Shown here piece after piece: positions 24,008 to 37,000 of a stretch of 64,000 nucleotides of DNA. Both the position numbers and the translations under genes were made by a program. Source of the stretch: Ascidia mentula (lineage: Eukaryota > Chordata > Ascidiacea > Phlebobranchia > Ascidiidae); the NCBI GenBank assembly GCA_947561715.1, contig OX387203.1:11222001-11286000 (forward strand). The letters are read 5' to 3'. Below the pieces are notes generated by a model. That model ran no database searches and was not told the origin of the DNA. It was given only the letters and a program-made list of their open reading frames with translations. The first letter of the stretch is position 1; each line of letters opens with the position of its first letter.

Positions 24008-27000
24008 CAACCGAAAAAGCAATACTGGAGTACCGGTGTTTTCCAATGTATAATAAAACTTGTACCGATAAAAAATATTTTTCATCGAAAAGTCATATAC
24101 TGCAAAATGGACAAGTGCTGAAATCGCACAGTTACATACGTTCTGCAACCGCAAAAGCAATACTGGAGTAACGATGTTTTCCAATGTATAATAAAACTTG
24201 TACAGATAAAAAATATTTTTCATCGAAAAGTCATATACTGCAAAATGGACAAGTGCTGAAATCGCACAGTTACATACGTTCTGCAACCGAAAAAGCAATA
24301 CTGGAGTAACGGTGTTTTCCAATGTATAATAAAACTTCTACAGATAAAAAATATTTATTTTTCATCGAAAAGTCATATACTGCAAAATGGACAAGTGCTG
24401 AAATCGCACAGTTACATACGTTGTGCAACCGAAAAAGCAATACTGGAGTACCGGTGTTTTCCAATGTATAATAAAACTTGTACCGATAAAAAATATTTTT
24501 CATCGAAAAGTCATATACTGCGAAATGGACAAGTGCTGAAATCGCACAGTTACATACGTTGTGCAACCGAAAAAGCAATACTGGAGTACCGGTGTTTTCC
24601 AATGTATAATAAAACTTGTACAGATAAAAAATATTTTTCATCGAAAAGTCATATACTGCGAAATGGACAAGTGCTGAAATCGCACAGTTACATACGTTGT
24701 GCAACCGAAAAAGCAATACTGGAGTACCGGTGTTTTCCAATGTATAATAAAACTTGTACCGATAAAAAATATTTTTCATCGAAAAGTCATAAACTGCAAA
24801 ATGGACAAGTGTTGAAATCGCACAGTTACATACGTTCTGCAACCGACAAAGCAATACTGGAGTAACGGTGTTTTCCAATGTATAATAAAACTTCTACAGA
24901 TAAAAAATATTTTTCATCGAAAAGTCATATACTGCGAAATGGACAAGTGCTGAAATCGCACAGTTACATACGTTGTGCAACCGCAAAAGCAATACTGGAG
25001 TAACGATGTTTTCCAATGTATAATAAAACTTGTACAGATAAAAAATATTCTTCATCGAAAAGTCATATACTGCAAAATGGACAAGTGCTGAAATCGCACA
25101 GTTACATACGTTGTGCAACCGCAAAAGCAATACTGGAGTAACGATGTTTTCCAATGTATAATAAAACTTGTACAGATAAAAAATATTTTTCATCGAAAAG
25201 TCATATACTGCAAAATGGACAAGTGCTGAAATCGCACAGTTACATACGTTGTGCAACCGAAAAAGCAATACTGGAGTAACGGTGTTTTCCAATGTATAAT
25301 AAAACTTCTATACAGATAAAAAATATTTTTCATCGAAAAGTCATTTTCTGCGAAATGGACAAGTGCTGAAATCGCACAGTTACATACGTTGTGCAACCGC
25401 AAAAGCAATACTGGAGTATCAGCGTTTTCCACTGTATAATAAAGCTTTTACTACAAAAAAATATTTTTCATCGAAAAGTCATATACTGCAAAATGGACAA
25501 GTGCTGAAATCGCATAGTTACATACGTTGTGCAACCGCAAAAGGAATACTGGAGTATCAGCGTTTTCCACTGTATAATAAAGCTTGTACTGAAAAAAATT
25601 ATTTTTTATCGAAAAGTCATATACTGCAAAATGGACAAGTGCTGAAAACGCATAGTTACATACGTTGTGCAACCGCAAAAGCAATACTGGAGTATCAGCG
25701 TTTTCCACTGTATGATAAAGCTGTACTGCAAAAAAATATTTTTCATCGAAAAGTCATATACTGCAAAATGGACAAGTGCTGAAATCGCATAGTTACATAC
25801 GTTGTGCAACCGCAAAAGCAATACTGGAGTAACGGTGTTTTGCAATGTATAATAAAACTTGTACTGCAAAAAAATATTTTTTATCGAAAAGTCATATACT
25901 GCAAAATGGACAAGTGCTGAAATTGCATAGTTACATACGTTGTGCAACCGAAAAAGCAATACTGGAGTATCAGCGTTTTCCACTGTATAATAAAGCTTGT
26001 ACTGCAAAAAAATATTTTTTATCGAAAAGTCATATACTGCAAAATGGACAAGTGCTGAAATTGCACAGTTACATACGTTGTGCAACCGCAAAAGCAATAC
26101 TGGAGTAACGGTGTTTTGCAATGTATAATAAAACTTCTATAGAGATAAAAAATATTTTTCATCGAAAAGTCATTTTCTGCAAAATGGACAAGTGCTGAAA
26201 TCGCACAGTTACATACGTTGTGTAACCGAAAAAGCAATACTGGAGTACCGGTGTTTTCCAATGTATAATAAAACTTGTACCGATAAAAAATATTTTTCAT
26301 CGAAAAGTCATATACTGCAAAATGGACAAGTGCTGAAATCGCACAGTTACATACGTTCTGCAACCGCAAAAGCAATACTGGAGTAACGATGTTTTCCAAT
26401 GTATAATAAAACTTGTACAGATAAAAAATATTTTTCATCGAAAAGTCATATACTGCAAAATGGACAAGTGCTGAAATCGCACAGTTACATACGTTCTGCA
26501 ACCGAAAAAGCAATACTGGAGTAACGGTGTTTTCCAATGTATAATAAAACTTCTACAGATAAAAAATATTTATTTTTCATCGAAAAGTCATATACTGCAA
26601 AATGGACAAGTGCTGAAATCGCACAGTTACATACGTTGTGCAACCGAAAAAGCAATACTGGAGTACCGGTGTTTTCCAATGTATAATAAAACTTGTACCG
26701 ATAAAAAATATTTTTCATCGAAAAGTCATATACTGCGAAATGGACAAGTGCTGAAATCGCACAGTTACATACGTTGTGCAACCGAAAAAGCAATACTGGA
26801 GTACCGGTGTTTTCCAATGTATAATAAAACTTGTACAGATAAAAAATATTTTTCATCGAAAAGTCATATACTGCGAAATGGACAAGTGCTGAAATCGCAC
26901 AGTTACATACGTTGTGCAACCGAAAAAGCAATACTGGAGTACCGGTGTTTTCCAATGTATAATAAAACTTGTACCGATAAAAAATATTTTTCATCGAAAA

Positions 27001-28437
27001 GTCATAAACTGCAAAATGGACAAGTGTTGAAATCGCACAGTTACATACGTTCTGCAACCGACAAAGCAATACTGGAGTAACGGTGTTTTCCAATGTATAA
27101 TAAAACTTCTACAGATAAAAAATATTTTTCATCGAAAAGTCATATACTGCGAAATGGACAAGTGCTGAAATCGCACAGTTACATACGTTGTGCAACCGCA
27201 AAAGCAATACTGGAGTAACGATGTTTTCCAATGTATAATAAAACTTGTACAGATAAAAAATATTCTTCATCGAAAAGTCATATACTGCAAAATGGACAAG
27301 TGCTGAAATCGCACAGTTACATACGTTGTGCAACCGCAAAAGCAATACTGGAGTAACGATGTTTTCCAATGTATAATAAAACTTGTACAGATAAAAAATA
27401 TTTTTCATCGAAAAGTCATATACTGCAAAATGGACAAGTGCTGAAATCGCACAGTTACATACGTTGTGCAACCGAAAAAGCAATACTGGAGTAACGGTGT
27501 TTTCCAATGTATAATAAAACTTCTATACAGATAAAAAATATTTTTCATCGAAAAGTCATTTTCTGCGAAATGGACAAGTGCTGAAATCGCACAGTTACAT
27601 ACGTTGTGCAACCGCAAAAGCAATACTGGAGTATCAGCGTTTTCCACTGTATAATAAAGCTTTTACTACAAAAAAATATTTTTCATCGAAAAGTCATATA
27701 CTGCAAAATGGACAAGTGCTGAAATCGCATAGTTACATACGTTGTGCAACCGCAAAAGGAATACTGGAGTATCAGCGTTTTCCACTGTATAATAAAGCTT
27801 GTACTGAAAAAAATTATTTTTTATCGAAAAGTCATATACTGCAAAATGGACAAGTGCTGAAAACGCATAGTTACATACGTTGTGCAACCGCAAAAGCAAT
27901 ACTGGAGTATCAGCGTTTTCCACTGTATGATAAAGCTGTACTGCAAAAAAATATTTTTCATCGAAAAGTCATATACTGCAAAATGGACAAGTGCTGAAAT
28001 CGCATAGTTACATACGTTGTGCAACCGCAAAAGCAATACTGGAGTAACGGTGTTTTGCAATGTATAATAAAACTTGTACTGCAAAAAAATATTTTTTATC
28101 GAAAAGTCATATACTGCAAAATGGACAAGTGCTGAAATTGCATAGTTACATACGTTGTGCAACCGAAAAAGCAATACTGGAGTATCAGCGTTTTCCACTG
28201 TATAATAAAGCTTGTACTGCAAAAAAATATTTTTTATCGAAAAGTCATATACTGCAAAATGGACAAGTGCTGAAATTGCACAGTTACATACGTTGTGCAA
28301 CCGCAAAAGCAATACTGGAGTAACGGTGTTTTGCAATGTATAATAAAACTTCTATAGAGATAAAAAATATTTTTCATCGAAAATTCATTTTCTGCAAAAT
28401 GGACAAGTGCTGAAATCGCACAGTTACATACGTTGTG
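24008..28437. repeat. 2,215-bp higher-order repeat, two tandem copies
   Basis: The patterns of monomer variants at about 24,008-26,222 and 26,223-28,437 match at a constant offset of 2,215 bp (16 monomers plus 7 bp from length variants). The one difference I noticed is g at 26169 against t at 28384. Part of the block (27.4-28.0 kb) recurs at 28.8-29.4 kb, offset 1,383 bp. The block mixes old-family and young-family monomers, so it was copied as a unit after they became interleaved. Boundaries are approximate. Confidence 0.8.
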
Positions 28438-31400
28438 TAACCGAAAAAGCAATACTGGAGTACCGGTGTTTTCCAATGTATAATAAAACTTGTACCGATA
28501 AAAAATATTTTTCATCGAAAAGTCATATACTGCGAAATGGACAAGTGCTGAAATCGCACAGTTACATACGTTGTGCAACCGCAAAAGCAATACTGGAGTA
28601 ACGATGTTTTCCAATGTATAATAAAACTTGTACCGATAAAAAATATTTTTCATCGAAAAGTCATATACTGCAAAATGGACAAGTGCTGAAATCGCACAGT
28701 TACATACGTTGTGCAACCGCAAAAGCAATACTGGAGTAACGATGTTTTCCAATGTATAATAAAACTTGTACAGATAAAAAATATTTTTCATCGAAAAGTC
28801 ATATACTGCAAAATGGACAAGTGCTGAAATCGCACAGTTACATACGTTGTGCAACCGAAAAAGCAATACTGGAGTAACGGTGTTTTCCAATGTGTAATAA
28901 AACTTCTATACAGATAAAAAATATTTTTCATCGAAAAGTCATTTTCTGCGAAATGGACAAGTGCTGAAATCGCACAGTTACATACGTTGTGCAACCGCAA
29001 AAGCAATACTGGAGTATCAGCGTTTTCCACTGTATAATAAAGCTTTTACTACAAAAAAATATTTTTCATCGAAAAGTCATATACTGCAAAATGGACAAGT
29101 GCTGAAATCGCATAGTTACATACGTTGTGCAACCGCAAAAGGAATACTGGAGTATCAGCGTTTTCCACTGTATAATAAAGCTTGTACTGAAAAAAATTAT
29201 TTTTTATCGAAAAGTCATATACTGCAAAATGGACAAGTGCTGAAAACGCATAGTTACATACGTTGTGCAACCGCAAAAGCAATACTGGAGTATCAGCGTT
29301 TTCCACTGTATGATAAAGCTGTACTGCAAAAAATTATTTTTCATCGAAAAGTCATATACTGCAAAATGGACAAGTGCTGAAATCGCATAGTTACATACGT
29401 TGTGCAACCGCAAAAGCAATACTGGAGTGTCAGCCTTTTCCACGGTATAATAAAGCTTGTACTGCAAAAAAATATTTTTTATCGAAAAGTCATATACTGC
29501 AAAATGGACAAGTGCTGAAATTGCATAGTTACATACGTTGTGCAACCGAAAAAGCAATACTGGAGTATCAGCGTTTTCCACTGTATAATAAAGCTTGTAC
29601 TGCAAAAAAATATTTTTTATCGAAAAGTCATATACTGCAAAATGGACAAGTGCTGAAATTGCACAGTTACATACGTTGTGCAACCGCAAAAGCAATACTG
29701 GAGTATCAGCGTTTTCCACTGTATAATAAAGCTTGTACTGCAAAAAAATATTTTTCATCGAAAAATCATTTACTGCAAAATGGACAAGTGCTGAAATCGC
29801 ACAGTTACGTACGTTGTGCAACCGCAAAAGCAATACTGGAGTACCAGCGTTTTCCACTGTATAATAAAGCTTGTACTGAAAAAAATTATTTTTTATCGAA
29901 AAGTCATATACTGCAAAATGGACAAGTGCTGAAATCGCACAGTTACATACGTTGTGCAACCGCAAAAGCAATACTGGAGTATCAGCGTTTTCCACTGTAT
30001 AATAAAGCTTGTACTAAAAAAAATTATTTTTTATCGAAAAGTCATATACTGCAAAATGGAAAGTGCTCTAATTGCATAGTTACATACGTTGTGCAACCGC
30101 AAAAGCAATACTGGAGTATCAGCGTTTTCCACTGTATAATAAAGCTTGTACTGCAAAAAAATATTTTTCATCGAAATGTCATATACTGCAAAATGGACAA
30201 GTGCTCTAATCGCATAGTTACATACGTTGTGCAACCGCAAAAGCAATACTGGAGTATCAGCGTTTTCCACTGTATAATAAAGCTTGTACTGCAAAAAAAT
30301 ATTTTTCATCGAAAAGTCATATACTGCAAAATGGACAAGTGCTGAAATCGCATAGTTACATACGTTGTGCAACCGCAAAAGCAATACTGGAGTATCAGCG
30401 TTTTCCACTGTATAATAAAGCTTGTACTGCAAAAAATTATTTTTTGTCGAAAAGTCATACACTGCAAAATGGACAAGTGCTGAAATCTCATAGTTACATA
30501 CGTTGTGCAACCGCAAAAGCAATACTGGAGTATCAGCGTTTTCCACTGTATAATAAAGCTTGTACTGCAAAAAATTATTTTTTATCGAAAGGTCATATAC
30601 TGCAAAATGGACAAGTGCTGAAATCGCATAGTTACATACGTTGTGCAACCGCAAAAGCAATACTGGAGTATCAGCGTTTTCCACTGTATGATAAAGCTGT
30701 ACTGCAAAAAAATATTTTTCATCGAAAAGTCATATACTGCAAAATGGACAAGTGCTGAAATCGCATAGTTACATACGTTGTGCAACCGCAAAAGCAATAC
30801 TGGAGTAACGGTGTTTTGCAATGTATAATAAAACTTGTACTACAAAAAAAATATTTTTTATCGAAAAGTCATATACTGCAAAATGGACAAGTGCTGAAAT
30901 TGCCTAGTTACATACGTTGTGCAACCGAAAAAGCAATACTGGAGTATCAGCGTTTTCCACTGTATAATAAAGCTTGTACTGCAAAAAAATATTTTTTATC
31001 GAAAAGTCATATACTGCAAAATGGACAAGTGCTGAAATTGCACAGTTACATACGTTGTGCAACCGCAAAAGCAATACTGGAGTAACGGTGTTTTGCAATG
31101 TATAATAAAACTTCTATAGAGATAAAAAATATTTTTCATCGAAAAGTCATTTTCTGCAAAATGGACAAGTGCTGAAATCTCATAGTTACATACGTTGTGC
31201 AACCGCAAAAGCAATACTGGAGTATCAGCGTTTTCCACTGTATAATAAAGCTTGTACTGCAAAAAAATATTTTTTATCGAAAAGTCATATACTGCAAAAT
31301 GGACAAGTGCTGAAATCGCATAGTTACATACGTTGTGCAACCGCAAAAGCAATACTGGAGTATCAGCGTTTTCCACTGTATAATAAAGCTTGTACTGCGA

Positions 31401-34400
31401 AAAAAATATTTTTTATCGAAAGGTCATATACTGCAAAATGGACAAGTGCTGAAATCGCATAGTTACATACGTTGTGCAACCGCAAAAGCAATACTGGAGT
31501 ATCAGCGTTTTCCACTGTATAATAAAGCTTGTACTGCAAAAAAATATTTTTCATCGAAAAGTCATATACTGCAAAATGGACAAGTGCTGAAATCGCATAC
31601 TTACATACGTTGTGCAACCGCAAAAGCAATACTGGAGTATCAGCGTTTTCCACTGTATAATAAAGCTTGTACTGCAAAAAATTATTTTTTATCGAAAAGT
31701 CATACACTGCAAAATGGACAAGTGCTGAAATCTCATAGTTACATACGTTGTGCAACCGCAAAAGCAATACTGGAGTATCAGCGTTTTCCACTGTATAATA
31801 AAGCTTGTACTGCAAAAAATTATTTTTTATCGAAAGGTCATATACTGCAAAATGGACAAGTGCTGAAATCGCATAGTTACATACGTTGTGCAACCGCAAA
31901 AGCAATACTGGAGTATCAGCGTTTTCCACTGTATAATAAAGCTTGTACTGCAAAAAATTATTTTTTGTCGAAAAGTCATACACTGCAAAATGGCCAAGTG
32001 CTGAAATCTCATAGTTACATACGTTGTGCAACCGCAAAAGCAATACTGGAGTATCAGCGTTTTCCACTGTATAATAAAGCTTGTACTGCAAAAAATTATT
32101 TTTTGTCGAAAAGTCATATACTGCAAAATGGACAAGTGCTGAAATCTCATAGTTACATACGTTGTGCAACCGCAAAAGCAATACTGGAGTATCAGCGTTT
32201 TCCACTGTATAATAAAGCTTGTACTGCAAAAAAATATTTTTCATCGAAAAGTCATATACTGCAAAATGGACAAGTGCTGAAGTCGCATAGTTACATACGT
32301 TGTGCAACCGCAAAAACAATACTGGAGTATCAGCGTTTTCCACTGTATAATAAAGCTTGTACGGCAAAAAATTATTTTTTGTCGAAAAGTCATACACTGC
32401 AAAATGGACAAGTGCTGAAATCTCATAGTTACATACGTTGTGCAACCGCAAAAGCAATACTGGAGTATCAGCGTTTTCCACTGTATAATAAAGCTTGTAC
32501 TGCAAAAAAATATTTTTTATCGAAAAGTCATATACTGCAAAATGGACAAGTGCTGAAATCGCATAGTTACATACGTTGTGCAACCGCAAAAGCAATACTG
32601 GAGTATCAGCGTTTTCCACTGTATAATAAAGCTTGTACTGCAAAAAATTATTTTTTGTCGAAAAGTCATACACTGCAAAATGGACAAGTGCTGAAATCTC
32701 ATAGTTACATACGTTGTGCAACCGCAAAAGCAATACTGGAGTATCAGCGTTTTCCACTGTATAATAAAGCTTGTACTGCGAAAAAAATATTTTTTATCGA
32801 AAGGTCATATACTGCAAAATGGACAAGTGCTGAAATCGCATAGTTACATACGTTGTGCAACCGCAAAAGCAATACTGGAGTATCAGCGTTTTCCACTGTA
32901 TAATAAAGCTTGTACTGCAAAAAAATATTTTTCATCGAAAAGTCATATACTGCAAAATGGACAAGTGCTGAAATCGCATAGTTACATACGTTGTGCAACC
33001 GCAAAAGCAATACTGGAGTATCAGCGTTTTCCACTGTATAATAAAGCTTGTACTGCAAAAAAATATTTTTCATCGAAAAGTCATATACTGCAAAATGGAC
33101 AAGTGCTGAAATCGCATAGTTACATACGTTGTGCAACCGCAAAAGCAATACTGGAGTATCAGCGTTTTCCACTGTATAATAAAGCTTGTACGGCAAAAAT
33201 TATTTTTCTTCGAAAAGTCATACACTGCAAAATGGACAAGTGCTGAAATCTCATAGTTACATACGTTGTGCAACCGCAAAAACAATACTGGAGTATCAGC
33301 GTTTTCCACTGTATAATAAAGCTTGTACTGCAAAAAAATATTTTTTATCGAAAAGTCATATACTGCAAAATGGACAAGTGCTGAAATCGCATAGTTACAT
33401 ACGTTGTGCAACCGCAAAAGCAATACTGGAGTATCAGCGTTTTCCACTGTATAATAAAGCTTGTACTGCAAAAAATTATTTTTTGTCGAAAAGTCATACA
33501 CTGCAAAATGGACAAGTGCTGAAATCTCAAAGTTACATACGTTGTGCAACCGCAAAAGCAATACTGGAGTATCAGCGTTTTCCACTGTATAATAAAGCTT
33601 GTACTGCAAAAAAATATTTTTTATCGAAAACTCATATACTGCAAAATGGACAAGTGCTGAAATCGCATAGTTACATACGTTGTGCAACCGCAAAAGCAAT
33701 ACTGGAGTATCAGCGTTTTCCACTGTATAATAAAGCTTGTACTGCAAAAAATTATTTTTTGTCGAAAAGTCATACACTGCAAAATGGACAAGTGCTGAAA
33801 TCTCATAGTTAGATACGTTGTGCAACCGCAAAAGCAATACTGGAGTATCAGCGTTTTCCACTGTATAATAAAGCTTGTACTGCAAAAAAATATTTTTTAT
33901 CGAAAAGTCATATACTGCAAAATGGACAAGTGCTGAAATCGCATAGTTACATACGTTGTGCAGCCGCAAAAGCAATACTGGAGTATCAGCGTTTTCCACT
34001 GTATAATAAAGCTTGTACTGAAAAAAATATTTTTCATCGAAAAGTCATATACTGCAAAATGGACAAGTGCTGAAATCGCATAGTTACATACGTTGTGCAA
34101 CCGCAAAAGCAATACTGGAGTATCAGCGTTTTCCACTGTATAATAAAGCTTGTACTGCAAAAAATTATTTTTTGTCGAAAAGTCATACACTGCAAAATGG
34201 ACAAGTGCTGAAATCTCATAGTTACATACGTTGTGCAACCGCAAAAGCAATACTGGAGTATCAGCGTTTTCCACTGTATAATAAAGCTTGTACTGCAAAA
34301 AATTATTTTTTGTCGAAAAGTCATACACTGCAAAATGGCCAAGTGCTGAAATCTCATAGTTACATACGTTGTGCAACCGCAAAAGCAATACTGGAGTATC

Positions 34401-34599
34401 AGCGTTTTCCACTGTATAATAAAGCTTGTACTGCAAAAAAATATTTTTTATCGAAAAGTCATATACTGCAAAATGGACAAGTGCTGAAATCGCATAGTTA
34501 CATACGTTGTGCAACCGCAAAAGCAATACTGGAGTATCAGCGTTTTCCACTGTATAATAAAGCTTGTACTGCAAAAAAATATTTTTTGTCGAAAAGTCA

Positions 34600-37000
34600 T
34601 ACACTGCAAAATGGACAAGTGCTGAAATCGCATAGTTACATACGTTGTGCAACCGCAAAAGCAATACTGGAGTATCAGCGTTTTCCACTGTATAATAAAG
34701 CTTGTACTGCAAAAAATTATTTTGTGTCGAAAAGTCATACACTGCAAAATGGACAAGTGCTGAAATCTCATAGTTACATACGTTGTGCAACCGCAAAAGC
34801 AATACTGGAGTATCAGCGTTTTCTACTGTATAATAAAGCTTGTACTGCAAAAAAATATTTTTTATCGAAAAGTCATATACTGCAAAATGGACAAGTGCTG
34901 AAATCGCATAGTTACATACGTTGTGCACCCGCAAAAGCAATACTGGAGTATCAGCGTTTTCCACTGTATAATAAAGCTTGTACTGCAAAAAAATATTTTT
35001 CATCGAAAAGTCATATACTGCAAAATGGACAAGTGCTGAAATCGCACAGTTACATACGTTGTGCAACCGCAAAAGCAATACTGGAGTATCAGCGTTTTCC
35101 ACTGTATAATAAAGCTTGTACTGCAAAAAATTATTTTTTGTCGAAAAGTCATACACTGCAAAATGGACAAGTGCTGAAATCTCATAGTTACATACGTTGT
35201 GCAACCGCAAAAGCAATACTGGAGTATCAGCGTTTTCCACTGTATAATAAAGCTTGTACTGCAAAAAAATATTTTTCATCGAAAAGTCATATACTGCAAA
35301 ATGGACAAGTGCTGAAGTCGCATAGTTACATACGTTGTGCAACCGCAAAAACAATACTGGAGTATCAGCGTTTTCCACTGTATAATAAAGCTTGTACTGC
35401 AAAAAATTATTTTGTGTCGAAAAGTCATACACTGCAAAATGGACAAGTGCTGAAATCTCATAGTTACATACGTTGTGCAACCGCAAAAGCAATACTGGAG
35501 TATCAGCGTTTTCTACTGTATAATAAAGCTTGTACTGCAAAAAAATATTTTTTATCGAAAAGTCATATACTGCAAAATGGACAAGTGCTGAAATCGCATA
35601 GTTACATACGTTGTGCACCCGCAAAAGCAATACTGGAGTATCAGCGTTTTCCACTGTATAATAAAGCTTGTACTGCAAAAAAATATTTTTCATCGAAAAG
35701 TCATATACTGCAAAATGGACAAGTGCTGAAATCGCATAGTTACATACGTTGTGCACCCGCAAAAGCAATACTGGAGTATCAGCGTTTTCCACTGTATAAT
35801 AAAGCTTGTACTGCAAAAAAATATTTTTCATCGAAAAGTCATATACTGCAAAATGGACAAGTGCTGAAATCGCACAGTTACATACGTTGTGCAACCGCAA
35901 AAGCAATACTGGAGTATCAGCGTTTTCCACTGTATAATAAAGCTTGTACTGCAAAAAATTATTTTTTGTCGAAAAGTCATACACTGCAAAATGGACAAGT
36001 GCTGAAATCTCATAGTTACATACGTTGTGCAACCGCAAAAGCAATACTGGAGTATCAGCGTTTTCCACTGTATAATAAAGCTTGTACTGCAAAAAAATAT
36101 TTTTCATCGAAAAGTCATATACTGCAAAATGGACAAGTGCTGAAGTCGCATAGTTACATACGTTGTGCAACCGCAAAAACAATACTGGAGTATCAGCGTT
36201 TTCCACTGTATAATAAAGCTTGTACTGCAAAAAATTATTTTGTGTCGAAAAGTCATACACTGCAAAATGGACAAGTGCTGAAATCTCATAGTTACATACG
36301 TTGTGCAACCGCAAAAGCAATACTGGAGTATCAGCGTTTTCTACTGTATAATAAAGCTTGTACTGCAAAAAAATATTTTTTATCGAAAAGTCATATACTG
36401 CAAAATGGACAAGTGCTGAAATCGCATAGTTACATACGTTGTGCACCCGCAAAAGCAATACTGGAGTATCAGCGTTTTCCACTGTATAATAAAGCTTGTA
36501 CTGCAAAAAAATATTTTTCATCGAAAAGTCATATACTGCAAAATGGACAAGTGCTGAAATCGCACAGTTACATACGTTGTGCAACCGCAAAAGCAATACT
36601 GGAGTATCAGCGTTTTCCACTGTATAATAAAGCTTGTACTGCAAAAAATTATTTTTTGTCGAAAAGTCATACACTGCAAAATGGACAAGTGCTGAAATCT
36701 CATAGTTACATACGTTGTGCAACCGCAAAAGCAATACTGGAGTATCAGCGTTTTCCACTGTATAATAAAGCTTGTACTGCAAAAAAATATTTTTCATCGA
36801 AAAGTCATATACTGCAAAATGGACAAGTGCTGAAGTCGCATAGTTACATACGTTGTGCAACCGCAAAAACAATACTGGAGTATCAGCGTTTTCCACTGTA
36901 TAATAAAGCTTGTACTGCAAAAAATTATTTTTTGTCGAAAAGTCATACACTGCAAAATGGACAAGTGCTGAAATCTCATAGTTACATACGTTGTGCAACC
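34600..37000. repeat. 828/690-bp higher-order repeat cluster
   Basis: Rare variants tgcacccgc, ttttctactg and ttattttgtgtcg recur together at offsets of 828 bp (six monomers) and then 690 bp (five). Examples are the tgcacccgc copies near 34,926, 35,614, 35,752 and 36,442. Extent is approximate. Confidence 0.7.
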
